DNA from: Rhizobium sp. BT04
GTDB taxonomy: Bacteria; Pseudomonadota; Alphaproteobacteria; Rhizobiales; Rhizobiaceae
Assembly (NCBI RefSeq): GCF_030053135.1
Contig: NZ_CP125652.1
Span: 1,612,001 to 1,676,000 of the forward strand
Direction: 5' to 3'
Length of the DNA: 64,000 nucleotides
Of the stretch, positions 1 to 8,485 are shown piece by piece. Position numbers and translations under genes: made by a program. The first letter of the stretch is position 1, and the number at the start of each line of letters is the position of its first letter. The notes under the pieces are model-generated. The model did not search any database. It had not been told where the DNA came from and worked only from the letters and a program-made list of their open reading frames with translations.

Positions 1-87
1 CATGTCACGACGAATTTCGCGCTGGAGAAGGAAGCAAGCGCGATCGGCGCCGTCTATAACAGGCTTCTCGGCGACAACCGCGGCTGA
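1..87 (+). CDS. C-terminal end of an unidentified protein (partial)
   Basis: An open frame runs from the window edge through 28 codons to TGA at 85-87, ending in residues LLGDNRG. The rest of the gene lies outside the window, so the product cannot be named. It is convergent with dctA, and the dctA terminator hairpin follows its stop directly. Reality as a gene is supported only by codon usage and by the stop position next to the terminator. Confidence 0.4.
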   Translation, partial: HVTTNFALEKEASAIGAVYNRLLGDNRG

Positions 88-88
88 A

Positions 89-125
89 GCGGAAAAAGAA
101 GCGGCCCGTTGGAGAACGGGCCGCT
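89..125 (-). terminator. Rho-independent terminator of dctA
   Basis: Perfect 10-bp inverted repeat at 100-109 and 116-125 with a 6-nt loop. Read on the minus strand it is followed by a T-rich tract (complement of the A-run near 93-99). It lies about 30 nt beyond the dctA stop codon. Confidence 0.8.
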
Positions 126-156
126 GCAGATTTTCAAGACCATGAACACTGGCCGA

Positions 157-1488
157 TTATTCCGCCGGCTGGAGCCCGGCAGCCGACGTGTCGTCGGCCT
201 GGCCGCCCAACGCTGCCGCAAGCTGCGCCGTATCCAGCTCGTTTTCCCAACGTGCCACGACGATCGTTGCGACCGCATTGCCGACGAGGTTGGTCAGCGC
301 CCGGCATTCCGACATGAAACGGTCGATGCCGAGGATCAGCGCCATGCCGGCGACCGGCACGGAGGGCACGACGGAGAGCGTTGCGGCAAGCGTGATGAAG
401 CCGGCGCCGGTGATGCCTGCGGCACCCTTGGAGCTCAGCATCGCCACCAGGAGCAGCAGGATCTGGTCACCCCAGGAGAGCTGAATGCCGGTTGCCTGGG
501 CAATGAACAGGGCCGCCAGCGTCATGTAGATGTTGGTGCCGTCGAGATTGAAGGAATAGCCTGTGGGGATGACGAGGCCGACGACCGAACGCTTGCAGCC
601 GGCCTTTTCCATCTTGTTCATCAGGCCCGGAAGCGCTGCTTCCGAAGACGAGGTGCCGAGAACCAGCAGCAGCTCTTCCTTGATGTAACGCAGCAGCGCC
701 AGGATCGAGAAGCCGTTGTAGCGAGCGACGGCGCCGAGAACGACGAGAACGAAGAGCAGCGAGGTGATGTAGAAGGTGCCGATCAACATGGCGAGATTGG
801 CGATCGAGCCGATGCCGTACTTGCCGATGGTGAAGGCCATGGCGCCGAAGGCGCCGATCGGGGCGGCCTTCATCAAGATGGCGACGAGCTTGAAGACCGG
901 AGCCGTCAAGGCATTGAGGAAATTGACGACCTGTTCGCCCTTTTCGCCGACCATGGCGAGTGCGATGCCGAACAGCACCGAGAAGAACAGCACCTGCAGA
1001 ATGTCGCCATCGGCAAAGGCGCCGACAATCGTCGTCGGGATGATGTTGGTGAGGAAGCCGACAATGCTCTGCTCATGCGCCTTCGAGGCGTAGGTGGCAA
1101 CGGCGGTGGGATCCAGCGAGGCCGGATCGATGTTCATGCCGGCGCCGGGCTGGACGACATTGGCGACGATCATGCCGATGACGAGCGCCAGCGTCGAGAA
1201 GGTCAGGAAGTAGAGCATCGCCTTGCCGGCGACGCGGCCGACCTTCTTCAGGTCGCTCATGCCAGCAATGCCGGTCGCCACCGTCAGGAAGATGACCGGA
1301 GCGATGATCATCTTGACGAGCTTGATGAAGGCGTCGCCGAGCGGCTTCAATTGCGCGCCGAGTTCCGGGTAGAAATGGCCGAGCAGGATGCCTGCGGCGA
1401 TGGCCGCGAGAACCTGAACGTAAAGATGGGAATAGAAGGGCTTCTTGCCCTTGCTGTCTGCGACTGCATCGAATGGTGCTGCGATCAT
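157..1488 (-). CDS. dctA: C4-dicarboxylate transport protein DctA
   Basis: A 443-residue inner-membrane symporter of the DAACS (dicarboxylate/amino acid:cation symporter) family that imports succinate, fumarate and malate with cations. The protein shows the family's alternating hydrophobic segments, the serine-rich reentrant-loop motif [14 protein letters not shown], and the NLDGTNIYM segment with the conserved Asn/Asp of the substrate and cation site. The start ATG at 1488 has an SD of AGGAGG at 1494-1499. It is divergent from dctB and dctD, and a sigma-54 promoter at 1582-1596 points into it, so expression is expected to need DctD. In rhizobia DctA is essential for symbiotic nitrogen fixation because dicarboxylates feed bacteroids (established knowledge). 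Length and sequence are typical and nothing is missing. Confidence 0.97.
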   Translation of the reverse strand: MIAAPFDAVADSKGKKPFYSHLYVQVLAAIAAGILLGHFYPELGAQLKPLGDAFIKLVKMIIAPVIFLTVATGIAGMSDLKKVGRVAGKAMLYFLTFSTLALVIGMIVANVVQPGAGMNIDPASLDPTAVATYASKAHEQSIVGFLTNIIPTTIVGAFADGDILQVLFFSVLFGIALAMVGEKGEQVVNFLNALTAPVFKLVAILMKAAPIGAFGAMAFTIGKYGIGSIANLAMLIGTFYITSLLFVLVVLGAVARYNGFSILALLRYIKEELLLVLGTSSSEAALPGLMNKMEKAGCKRSVVGLVIPTGYSFNLDGTNIYMTLAALFIAQATGIQLSWGDQILLLLVAMLSSKGAAGITGAGFITLAATLSVVPSVPVAGMALILGIDRFMSECRALTNLVGNAVATIVVARWENELDTAQLAAALGGQADDTSAAGLQPAE

Positions 1489-1581
1489 GATGTCCTCCTA
1501 AAGGCTCGTCCGGAACGAACTCCGGCCTCCCGAGCCGTTCGCTTCAAGTCCAACAGCTCAGCCGTTGTTGCCATCCCATTC

Positions 1582-1596
1582 GCAATCACCGTGCCA
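1582..1596 (-). promoter_or_regulatory. Sigma-54 (-24/-12) promoter of dctA
   Basis: On the minus strand the sequence reads TGGCAC-GGTGA-TTGC, matching the RpoN consensus TGGCAC-N5-TTGC with GG and GC at the right spacing. It ends about 94 nt before the dctA start codon. The adjacent bacterial enhancer-binding protein gene dctD supports the assignment. Confidence 0.92.
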
Positions 1597-1671
1597 GTTT
1601 TAACCAATCAAATTAAATCATTGATTTTATGATATAATTATTTCCAGAGCCATGGGCGGCGCATTCATAAA

Positions 1672-1719
1672 TGCGGAAACCCACACAAACACAATTGCGT
1701 CTCGTGCGGAAAAATGCAC
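1672..1719. promoter_or_regulatory. Putative tandem DctD upstream activator sites
   Basis: Two related motifs lie upstream of the -24 element. Site 1 begins TGCGGAAA at 1672. Site 2, GTGC-N8-GCAC at 1704-1719, is an imperfect dyad that contains the same TGCGGAAA core. They sit about 76-125 nt upstream of the sigma-54 promoter, the usual range for enhancer sites. Tandem DctD sites are known in rhizobial dctA promoters; matching them here is by inspection. Site 2 overlaps the first ATG of dctB (1714). Confidence 0.65.
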
Positions 1720-3585
1720 AAATCCTCCATGACTTTGTCCCTGTCGCCGCCGTGGTCTTCGTTGCCTTTGCAGCACCGCATCCGCCGGATGTGGTGGGCC
1801 TATGCGGTGATCGCGCTTCTTACCGTCGCTGCGAGCCTGTGGGCGAGCGGCGAGATTGGACGGCGCCATGCCGAAGCGGCCCTGGAAGAACGGGCCCGCA
1901 TGGATGCGAGGCTGAATGCGGCTTTGCTGCGCACGGTTCTCGAAAAATACCGGGCGCTTCCCTTCGTGCTGTCGCAAGACGCAGCACTCGCCTCGGCGCT
2001 GACGGGAAACGATGCCGGCACGTTCGAGCGGCTCAGCCAGAAGCTGGAAATGCTGGCAGCGGGCACGAAGGCTGCCGTCATCTATGTCATCGACAAGGAG
2101 GGCATGGCTGTTTCGGCCAGCAACTGGCGCGAACCGACAAGCTTCGTCGGCAATGACTATCGCTTCCGGGAATATTTTCAGGGGGCGGTCGCGCTGGGAC
2201 AGGCCGAGCACTTCGCGCTCGGCACCGTCAGCAAGAAACCCGGCCTCTACATTTCCGAGCGGATCACCGGCAGCAGCGGGCTGCTGGGTGTCGTCGTGGT
2301 CAAGGTGGAATTCGACGACGTCGAGGCGGATTGGAAAGCCTCGGACGCGCCGTCCTACGTGATTGACGATCGAGGCATCATCCTCATCACCAGCGTCCCA
2401 TCATGGCGGTTCATGACGATCGGCCGGATCGCCGACGATCGGTTGACGGCGATCCGCGAAAGCCTGCAATTCGGTGATGCGCCGCTTCAGCCGCTGCCGC
2501 TCGATACGGTCCGAAGCCTCGGCGACAGACTTGACGTCGTCGAGATCGTCATGCCGGGCGGCGCCGGGAAAACCAGGTTTCTCGATGTCGGAATGCCGGT
2601 TCCCGCCACAGCATGGCATTTACAGCATCTGGTGGCGCTGGGGCCGTCCGTCGATGCGGGCATTCGCGAAGCCCGGATGTTGGCATTGCTGATGCTCCTG
2701 CCGCTGCTATCAGGCGCAGCCTTCCTGCTGCGCCGCCGCCAGACCGTCACCCTTAAAATTTTCAGGGAACAGCAGGCGCGAGAGGAACTGGAACGGCGCG
2801 TGGTCGAGCGGACCCTCGATCTCAGCCAGGCGCGCGATCGGTTGCAGGCTGAAATCACAGGCCATAGGAGTACGGAGCAGAAACTGCAGGCGGTGCAGCA
2901 GGATCTGGTGCAGGCCAACCGCCTGGCCATTCTCGGTCAGGTGGCGGCTGGCGTCGCCCATGAGATCAATCAGCCGGTGGCAACCATCCGCGCCTATGCG
3001 GACAACGCCCGCACCTTCCTCGATCGCGGCCAGACGGCGCCCGCTGGCGAAAATCTCGAAAGCATCGCGGCGCTGACGGAGCGCATAGGTTCAATCACCG
3101 AGGAGTTGAAGACCTTTGCCCGAAAGGGCCGCGGCAATGCCGAGCCGACGGGATTGAAGGACGTCATCGAGGGTGCGGTGATGCTCTTGCGCAGCCGGTT
3201 TGCCGGCCGCATGGATACGCTCGCCATCGACTTGCCGCCTGCCGAGCTGCAGGTGATGGGAAACCGTATCCGTCTCGAGCAGGTGCTCATCAATCTGCTT
3301 CAGAACGCCCTGGAGGCGGTGGCGCCGAAAGCCGAAGAGGGCCACGTCGAGATAAGGACATCAGCCGATGCCGGCATAGTCACGGTGATGGTCGCCGACA
3401 ACGGCCCCGGCATTTCGCCCGAGATCCGCAAAGGCCTGTTCACGCCGTTCAACACCTCGAAGGAAAGCGGCCTCGGCCTGGGACTGGTCATCTCCAAGGA
3501 TATCGTCGGCGATTACGGCGGCCGGATGGAGGTGGAGAGCGATGACAGCGGCACCCGCTTCATGGTTCATCTGAGGAAGGCTTGA
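1714..3585 (+). CDS. dctB: C4-dicarboxylate sensor histidine kinase DctB
   Basis: Membrane sensor kinase (up to 623 aa) that detects periplasmic dicarboxylates and phosphorylates DctD. A first transmembrane segment lies at about residues 22-40. A roughly 270-residue periplasmic sensor region follows, then a second segment near residues 315-335, a coiled linker, the HisKA domain with H-box GVAHEINQP (phospho-His near residue 416), and the HATPase domain with [14 protein letters not shown] and GLGLGL motifs. ATG at 1714 gives the frame used here. An in-frame ATG at 1729 is equally plausible, since neither start has a strong SD. dctD follows 4 nt after the stop, so the two are co-transcribed. 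The 1714 start lies inside a putative DctD site, which suggests autoregulation (inference). Confidence 0.95.
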   Translation: MHKSSMTLSLSPPWSSLPLQHRIRRMWWAYAVIALLTVAASLWASGEIGRRHAEAALEERARMDARLNAALLRTVLEKYRALPFVLSQDAALASALTGNDAGTFERLSQKLEMLAAGTKAAVIYVIDKEGMAVSASNWREPTSFVGNDYRFREYFQGAVALGQAEHFALGTVSKKPGLYISERITGSSGLLGVVVVKVEFDDVEADWKASDAPSYVIDDRGIILITSVPSWRFMTIGRIADDRLTAIRESLQFGDAPLQPLPLDTVRSLGDRLDVVEIVMPGGAGKTRFLDVGMPVPATAWHLQHLVALGPSVDAGIREARMLALLMLLPLLSGAAFLLRRRQTVTLKIFREQQAREELERRVVERTLDLSQARDRLQAEITGHRSTEQKLQAVQQDLVQANRLAILGQVAAGVAHEINQPVATIRAYADNARTFLDRGQTAPAGENLESIAALTERIGSITEELKTFARKGRGNAEPTGLKDVIEGAVMLLRSRFAGRMDTLAIDLPPAELQVMGNRIRLEQVLINLLQNALEAVAPKAEEGHVEIRTSADAGIVTVMVADNGPGISPEIRKGLFTPFNTSKESGLGLGLVISKDIVGDYGGRMEVESDDSGTRFMVHLRKA

Positions 3586-3589
3586 GATC

Positions 3590-4936
3590 ATGGCCACACC
3601 GATGCCCGTTGCGCTGATCGACGACGATAGGGATTTGCGCCGCGCCACCGCCCAGACGCTCGAACTCGCCGGATTTTCCGTTTCAGCCTATGACGGCGCG
3701 AAAGCTGCCCTGGCCGACCTGCCGGCCGACTTTGCCGGCCCCGTCGTCACCGATATCCGCATGCCGGAGATCGACGGGCTGCAGCTCTTCGCTACCCTGC
3801 AAGGCATGGACGCCGACCTGCCCGTGATCCTGATGACCGGCCACGGCGATATTCCGATGGCCGTTCAGGCGATCCAAGACGGCGCCTATGATTTCATCGC
3901 CAAACCCTTCGCGGCCGATCGGCTCGTCCAAAGTGTGCGTCGCGCCAGCGAGAAGCGCCGGCTTGTCCTGGAAAACCGCATGCTGCGCAAGGCTGCCGAA
4001 GATGCGCAGGAGAATTCGCCGCTGATCGGCCAGACGCCGGTGATGGAAAACCTGAGAAACATTCTTCGCCATATCGCCGATACCGATGTCGACGTGCTCG
4101 TCGCCGGCGAAACCGGCAGCGGCAAGGAAGTGGTCGCTCAGATCTTGCATCAATGGAGCCACCGCCGGAAGGGCAATTTCGTGGCGCTGAACTGCGGGGC
4201 GCTCCCCGAAACCGTCATCGAAAGCGAGCTGTTCGGCCATGAGGCGGGCGCCTTTACCGGCGCCCAGAAGCGACGCACCGGCCGCATCGAACATGCAAGC
4301 GGCGGCACGCTGTTCCTCGACGAGATCGAAAGCATGCCTGTCGCCACCCAGGTCAAGATGTTGAGAGTGCTGGAAATGCGCGAGATCACCCCGCTCGGCA
4401 CCAACGAGGTGCGCCCGGTCGATCTGCGCGTCGTCGCCGCCGCCAAGATCGACCTCGGGGATCCCGATCTGCGCGGTGATTTTCGCGAGGATCTCTATTA
4501 CAGGCTGAATGTGGTGACGATCTCCATTCCGCCGCTGCGAGAGCGCCGCGACGATATTCCGCTGCTGTTCTCTCACTTCGCCACCCGCGCCGCCGAGCGT
4601 TTTCGCCGCGATGTCCCGCAACTCTCAGAGAATGTTCGCCGCCACCTCGCCACCCATGCATGGCCGGGCAATGTCCGCGAGCTCTCCCACTATGCCGAAC
4701 GCGTGGTGCTGGGCGTGGAAGGCGGCGGAGCGACATTAGTCCCCCCGCAGCCGACGGGCGGCACGCTGCCCGAACGGCTGGAGCGCTACGAGGCGGAGAT
4801 CATCCGTGACGCGCTTGCGGCCAATGACGGCGACGTGCGCCGCACCATCGAGGCGCTCGGCATTCCGAGAAAGACCTTTTACGACAAGCTGCAGCGCCAC
4901 GGCATCAACCGCGGCGGTTATGCCGCGCGCAAATAG
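3590..4936 (+). CDS. dctD: C4-dicarboxylate response regulator DctD (sigma-54 activator)
   Basis: A 448-residue NtrC-family enhancer-binding protein. The receiver domain (about 1-120) has the phospho-acceptor Asp at residue 55 in [10 protein letters not shown]. The AAA+ domain has Walker A GETGSGKE near 173-180 and the sigma-54 contact loop GAFTGA at 220-225. A C-terminal Fis-type helix-turn-helix reads [19 protein letters not shown]. Phosphorylation by DctB allows oligomerisation on the dctA upstream sites and ATP-driven opening of the sigma-54 promoter (established for the family). The stop codon TAG is the first triplet of an intergenic repeat copy, so the very C-terminus may have been set by repeat insertion. 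Confidence 0.96.
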   Translation: MATPMPVALIDDDRDLRRATAQTLELAGFSVSAYDGAKAALADLPADFAGPVVTDIRMPEIDGLQLFATLQGMDADLPVILMTGHGDIPMAVQAIQDGAYDFIAKPFAADRLVQSVRRASEKRRLVLENRMLRKAAEDAQENSPLIGQTPVMENLRNILRHIADTDVDVLVAGETGSGKEVVAQILHQWSHRRKGNFVALNCGALPETVIESELFGHEAGAFTGAQKRRTGRIEHASGGTLFLDEIESMPVATQVKMLRVLEMREITPLGTNEVRPVDLRVVAAAKIDLGDPDLRGDFREDLYYRLNVVTISIPPLRERRDDIPLLFSHFATRAAERFRRDVPQLSENVRRHLATHAWPGNVRELSHYAERVVLGVEGGGATLVPPQPTGGTLPERLERYEAEIIRDALAANDGDVRRTIEALGIPRKTFYDKLQRHGINRGGYAARK

Positions 4937-5040
4937 AGCATGTCGCGCAAAAGTGTGCAGCGGTTTTGCGAGAACGACATGCGTCAAAACAAAGACCTAA
5001 AGCGCGAGAAGCGAATCTGAAAGATCGCGACGCGCTTTAG
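4934..5040 (+). repeat. Palindromic intergenic repeat, copy A
   Basis: Member of an interspersed family also found at 11809-11935, 27388-27513, 52498-52603 and, in part, 36338-36393. It starts TAGAGCATGTCGCGCAAAAG, has the shared core GTGCAGCGGTTTTGC, then an AAAACAAAGA spacer and a terminal inverted repeat with arms at 4997-5006 and 5031-5040. It fills the convergent gap between dctD and the Lrp-type gene and probably acts as a bidirectional hairpin. Confidence 0.75.
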
Positions 5041-5046
5041 CCTGTT

Positions 5047-5514
5047 TCAGACTTCCACCAGTCCGAGCTTCTTCACCTGGCGGATCGTCAGCATGGTGCG
5101 CACGGTATCGACATGTTCATTTGCCGTCAGCACTTCGATGACGAAATCCTGGAAGTGGGTGAGATTTTCAGCCACGCAATGCAGCAGGAAATCACTGTCG
5201 CCGGAGACCATCCAGGCCTGGCGCACCAGCGGCCATTCGGCGGTCGCCGCGGCAAACGCCTTGAGATTGCCTTCCGACTGGTGCTTGAGGCCGACCATGC
5301 AGAAAGCGACCAGATCGAAGCCGAGCCTCGGGCTGTTCAGCATCGCGTGATAGCCCTCGATGATGCCGGCTTCCTCAAGCTTGCGCACCCGGCGCAGGCA
5401 GGGCGGCGCCGAGATGCCGACGCGGTCGGCAAGCTCCACATTGGTCATGCGGCCGTCGGCCTGCAATTCCCGGAGTATCTTTATGTCGATGACGTCGAGC
5501 TCGGCGCGACCCAC
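5047..5514 (-). CDS. Lrp/AsnC family transcriptional regulator
   Basis: A 155-residue DNA-binding regulator of the leucine-responsive (feast/famine) family. The N-terminal winged HTH reads RMTNVELADRVGISAPPCLR at about residues 20-40, and the C-terminal RAM/AsnC ligand-binding domain is full length. The likely start is GTG at 5514, with AGG seven bases upstream and the usual short lead-in VGRAELDVIDIKIL. A longer minus-strand open frame continues to 6762, but that extension is only the antisense of trxB. It is divergent from trxB. Related rhizobia carry an Lrp gene in this place beside trxB-lsrB. The ligand is unknown; branched-chain or other amino acids are typical. Confidence 0.9.
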   Translation of the reverse strand: MGRAELDVIDIKILRELQADGRMTNVELADRVGISAPPCLRRVRKLEEAGIIEGYHAMLNSPRLGFDLVAFCMVGLKHQSEGNLKAFAAATAEWPLVRQAWMVSGDSDFLLHCVAENLTHFQDFVIEVLTANEHVDTVRTMLTIRQVKKLGLVEV

Positions 5515-5745
5515 ATCATGGCCTTTCTTTAATTCTCCGCGGGGAGCTTCTATATAAAGCGGCGGAATACGCAAGAATGTTTCACGCCGATGACGGATTC
5601 TTGCACATCCGGGCGATTTGCCTTGTTGGTAACGCAAGGCTGCCCTTGAATAAAAGCATTGGACGTTCATAAATGGCGCTTGGACCGCGAAACGGCCGCA
5701 ATCGCCATCTAGCCGCCGCCTCCTGCCCAGTCGAAAGGAAATGAC

Positions 5746-6720
5746 ATGCCCGCCCGCCATACCAAGGTGCTCATCATCGGTTCTGGACCCGCAGGCTATA
5801 CTGCCGCGGTCTATGCCGCGCGCGCCATGCTGAAACCGGTTCTGATCGCCGGTCTCGAACAGGGCGGCCAGTTGATGATCACCACCGATGTCGAGAATTA
5901 TCCGGGCTTTGCCGATCCGATCCAGGGTCCCTGGCTGATGGAACAGATGCTGCAGCAGGCAAAACATGTGGGCGCCGAGATCGTTAACGACGTCGTGACC
6001 GAAGTCGACATGAACCAGCGTCCCTTCGTCGCCCGCACCGACAGCGGCCAGGTCTGGACCGCCGATACGCTGATCATCGCCACCGGCGCCAAGGCCAAGT
6101 GGCTCGGCATCGAGAGCGAGCAGCATTTCCAGGGTTTTGGTGTTTCGGCTTGCGCCACCTGCGACGGTTTCTTCTATCGCAACAAGGATGTGATCGTGGT
6201 CGGCGGCGGCAACAGCGCCGTCGAGGAAGCCCTCTATCTGTCCAACATCGCCAAGTCGGTGACATTGGTGCATCGCCGAGATTTCTTCCGGGCTGAGAAA
6301 ATCCTGCAGGAACGTTTGTTCGCCAAGGAAAACGTCAAGGTCCTGTGGAACACCGAAGTCGCCGAAATCACCGGCGCGCCGGCCAAGCCGCCGATGCCGC
6401 AATCCGTCTCCGGCGCCCGGCTGCGCGACGTCAGAACCGGGGTGATCACCGAGATGCCGATCGACGGCGTCTTCGTCGCTATCGGCCATGCGCCGGCCAC
6501 CGAGCTTTTCAAGGACAAGCTGAAGCTGAAGGACAACGGCTATCTCTGGACCGCGCCGGATTCGACCGCGACCAGCCTGGAGGGGGTCTATGCCGCGGGC
6601 GACGTGACGGATGATACGTTCCGCCAGGCGATCACTGCCGCCGGCCTGGGATGCATGGCGGCACTTGAAGCCGAGCGATATCTGACGGGCCACATGCCCG
6701 TCGCCGTGGCAGCGGAGTAA
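5746..6720 (+). CDS. trxB: Thioredoxin-disulfide reductase
   Basis: A 324-residue NADPH- and FAD-dependent reductase that keeps thioredoxin reduced in the cytoplasm. The N-terminal FAD fold GSGPAGYTAAVYAARA lies near residue 12. The redox-active pair CATC is at 136-139. The NADPH-binding VVGGGNSAVEEAL follows, and the C-terminal FAD motif YAAGDVTDD is present. SD GAAAGGAAATGAC precedes the ATG closely. It lies 22 nt before a LysR-type gene of the LsrB group, so the two are probably co-transcribed, linking redox balance with that regulator. Confidence 0.96.
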   Translation: MPARHTKVLIIGSGPAGYTAAVYAARAMLKPVLIAGLEQGGQLMITTDVENYPGFADPIQGPWLMEQMLQQAKHVGAEIVNDVVTEVDMNQRPFVARTDSGQVWTADTLIIATGAKAKWLGIESEQHFQGFGVSACATCDGFFYRNKDVIVVGGGNSAVEEALYLSNIAKSVTLVHRRDFFRAEKILQERLFAKENVKVLWNTEVAEITGAPAKPPMPQSVSGARLRDVRTGVITEMPIDGVFVAIGHAPATELFKDKLKLKDNGYLWTAPDSTATSLEGVYAAGDVTDDTFRQAITAAGLGCMAALEAERYLTGHMPVAVAAE

Positions 6721-6742
6721 GATCGGCATGAGGGGTGGGGGA

Positions 6743-7639
6743 ATGCCATTGGATTGGGACAAGCTGCGTATTTTTCACGCAGCTGCCGAGGCGGGTTCGT
6801 TCACGCATGCGGCGGATAAACTGCATCTGTCCCAATCCGCCATCAGCCGCCAGGTCAGCGCGCTGGAGCAGGATGTCGGCACCAAGCTGTTTCACCGCCA
6901 TGCGCGCGGCCTGATTCTGACGGAACAGGGCGAGCTGCTTTACCGCACCGCCCATGACGTGCTGCTGAAGCTCGAAACCGTGAAGATGCAGCTCACCGAG
7001 ACGAATGAGACGCCGTCCGGCAGGCTGCGCGTCACCACCACGGTCGGCCTCGGCCAGGGCTGGCTGACCGACAAGATCCAGGAATTCCTGCAGCTTTATC
7101 CCGATGTGCAGATCCAGCTGATCCTCGACAACGAGGAAGTGGATGTGAACATGCGCCATGCCGACTGCGCCATCCGCCTGCGCCAGCCGCAACAGTCCGA
7201 CCTCATCCAGCGCAAGCTCTTCACCGTGCACATGCACGTCTATGCCGCTCCCTCCTACATCAACCGCCATGGCGAGCCGCAGAAGATCGAGGATCTCGAC
7301 AATCACCGCATCATTACGTTCGGCGAGCCCGCCCCGAGCTACCTGCTCGACGTCAACTGGCTCGAGGTCGCCGGCCGCTCGTCCGACAACAAGCGTATCC
7401 CGCATCTACAGATCAACAGCCAGACCTCGATCAAGCGGGCCGCCCTGCTCGGCATCGGCGTCGCCTGCCTGCCGGATTACATCGTCGGCCGCGACCCCGG
7501 CCTGATCCAGCTGGCAATCAATGCCGACGTTCCCTCCTTCGATACCTATTTCTGCTATCCCGACGAGATCAAGAACGCCGCCAAGCTGAAGGCCTTCCGC
7601 GATTTCATCGTCAGCAAGGCCAGAAACTGGAACTTTTAA
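6743..7639 (+). CDS. lsrB: LysR-family regulator, LsrB/VtlR type
   Basis: A 298-residue LysR-type regulator. The N-terminal HTH reads GSFTHAADKLHLSQSAISRQ, and the C-terminal effector domain contains three cysteines (in HADC, VACLPD and TYFCYPD). In Sinorhizobium LsrB, cysteines affect activity under oxidative stress and the protein is needed for symbiosis. The Brucella and Agrobacterium orthologue VtlR activates AbcR sRNA genes (established knowledge). The name rests on sequence character plus context: trxB upstream and two AbcR sRNAs directly downstream. ATG at 6743 follows GGGGTGGGGG, a better start than the in-frame ATG at 6728, which would place that SD inside the gene. Confidence 0.85.
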   Translation: MPLDWDKLRIFHAAAEAGSFTHAADKLHLSQSAISRQVSALEQDVGTKLFHRHARGLILTEQGELLYRTAHDVLLKLETVKMQLTETNETPSGRLRVTTTVGLGQGWLTDKIQEFLQLYPDVQIQLILDNEEVDVNMRHADCAIRLRQPQQSDLIQRKLFTVHMHVYAAPSYINRHGEPQKIEDLDNHRIITFGEPAPSYLLDVNWLEVAGRSSDNKRIPHLQINSQTSIKRAALLGIGVACLPDYIVGRDPGLIQLAINADVPSFDTYFCYPDEIKNAAKLKAFRDFIVSKARNWNF

Positions 7640-7703
7640 GCCGGTTTTGTCGACGTTTTGCATACTATGCAGAAGGCGCATGACTGGCATGCGCAAATAA
7701 GGG

Positions 7704-7732
7704 TTGCCGTTTGCCCAATAAACCACCATATC
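7704..7732 (+). promoter_or_regulatory. Sigma-70-type promoter of AbcR copy 1
   Basis: TTGCCG at 7704-7709 and CATATC at 7727-7732 are separated by exactly 17 nt. This is the same geometry as the promoter of the second sRNA copy, and the expected start near 7739 fits the known transcript length. Confidence 0.75.
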
Positions 7733-7738
7733 GCACAT

Positions 7739-7854
7739 AGCTGATGCACATGGTGGCTTTTCCTCCCAGTTCCACCGCATTAGCTGTTCCCCTCTGGAGG
7801 TTTTTGACCTTCACACTTATAAGGGCCCTGGTTTTCCAGTGGCCCTCTTTTTTT
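7739..7854 (+). ncRNA. abcR1: AbcR-type trans-acting sRNA, copy 1 (alpha-r15 family)
   Basis: About 116 nt from the inferred start to the T-run. It contains the CUCCCAGU unpaired motif and CCGCATTAGCTGTTCCCCTC shared with copy 2, ending in a strong terminator hairpin. In Rhizobiales (Smr15C/Smr16C, AbcR1/AbcR2) these Hfq-bound sRNAs occur as a tandem pair next to the LsrB/VtlR gene and repress mRNAs of ABC-transporter binding proteins by pairing near the SD. Position, pairing of copies, length and motifs all match. Which copy corresponds to AbcR1 or AbcR2 of other species is not certain. Confidence 0.88.
7822..7854 (+). terminator. Terminator of AbcR copy 1
   Basis: AGGGCC plus CTGG pair with CCAG and GGCCCT across a TTTT loop with one bulged T, followed by a C and seven T residues. 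Confidence 0.9.
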
Positions 7855-7927
7855 GCCTTGCTCGCTCAGGGAAATGCCGCACCGCAAAAAAATTGTGCGA
7901 CGCATAGCAGACATGCACAAAAAAGCA

Positions 7928-7956
7928 TTGAAACCTGCCTAGGGAAGCACCATATC
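7928..7956 (+). promoter_or_regulatory. Sigma-70-type promoter of AbcR copy 2
   Basis: TTGAAA at 7928-7933 and CATATC at 7951-7956 with a 17-nt spacer. The -10 hexamer and spacing are identical to copy 1, while the sequence between the elements has diverged. This is a sign that the elements are selected. Confidence 0.8.
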
Positions 7957-7962
7957 TCTCAT

Positions 7963-8077
7963 AGCTGATGCATCTTGTGGTTTCTCTCCCAGTACCACCG
8001 CATTAGCTGTTCCCCTCTGGAGGTTTTTGACCTTCACAATTACAAGGGCCCTGGTTTTCCGGTGGCCCTCTTTTTTT
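7963..8077 (+). ncRNA. abcR2: AbcR-type trans-acting sRNA, copy 2 (alpha-r15 family)
   Basis: About 115 nt and nearly identical to copy 1 over the middle and 3' parts; the main differences lie in the 5' 40 nt (GCATCTTGTGG against GCACATGGTGG). Each copy has its own promoter and terminator, so they are separate transcription units rather than one processed RNA. The sequence motifs and location are those of the AbcR pair. Differences in the 5' region may give different target sets (inference). Confidence 0.88.
8045..8077 (+). terminator. Terminator of AbcR copy 2
   Basis: Same hairpin as copy 1 with one compensated stem change (CCGG instead of CCAG, a G-U-tolerant position), followed by a run of seven T residues. 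Confidence 0.9.
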
Positions 8078-8190
8078 GCCCAAATTTTGCTCATTCGATA
8101 AAATTCGCCCCTCACGCCTCCGTGATTTGCATATCGAAGCCCGGCGATCGATATATCGATCAAACACGATCTATAGTTCGGCGAACCACG

Positions 8191-8484
8191 ATGGACAAAG
8201 ACGAGATTATTAAGGCACTCGCCCACCCTACCCGGATGGACATTCTGAGCTGGCTGAAAAATCCGGAGAAACATTTTCCCTCGCAGGAGCACCCTTTCGA
8301 AATGGGCGTCTGCGCCAGCCAGTTCGAGCGCTGCGGCCTGTCGCAGTCGACGGTCTCGGCTCATTTGGGAACGCTGCATCGCGCCGGCCTCGTCACCACC
8401 AAACGCGTCGGCCAGTGGATCTTCTACAAACGCAACGAACAAACGATTGCCGCCTTCCTGAAGCAACTGACGCAGGATCTTTAG
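8191..8484 (+). CDS. ArsR-family winged-helix regulator
   Basis: A 97-residue HTH protein starting MDKDEIIKALAHPTR, a typical ArsR/SmtB opening. The recognition helix region reads CGLSQSTVSAHLGTLHRAGL. Two cysteines (CASQFERC) lie before the recognition helix and could be a redox or metal site, but the classic ELCVCDL box is absent. The open frame extends upstream into the sRNA region, but ATG at 8191 is the first start that fits the family. The MFS gene begins two bases after its stop, so the pair forms an operon in which this protein probably represses the exporter. Confidence 0.88.
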   Translation: MDKDEIIKALAHPTRMDILSWLKNPEKHFPSQEHPFEMGVCASQFERCGLSQSTVSAHLGTLHRAGLVTTKRVGQWIFYKRNEQTIAAFLKQLTQDL

Positions 8485-8485
8485 A

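Noticed and set aside
109..1632. 507-codon plus-strand frame opposite dctA
   Set aside because: Antisense of dctA; composition is Asp/Arg/Gly-rich as expected of reverse-strand frames in GC-rich DNA, and no domain is visible.
5047..6762. Single 571-codon minus-strand gene
   Set aside because: Only the last 155 codons are an Lrp protein; the rest is antisense of trxB. GTG 5514 with an SD gives the normal family length.
7640..8190. Tandem repeat as a CRISPR or insertion-sequence duplication
   Set aside because: Only two copies, each with its own promoter and terminator; explained fully as paired AbcR sRNAs.
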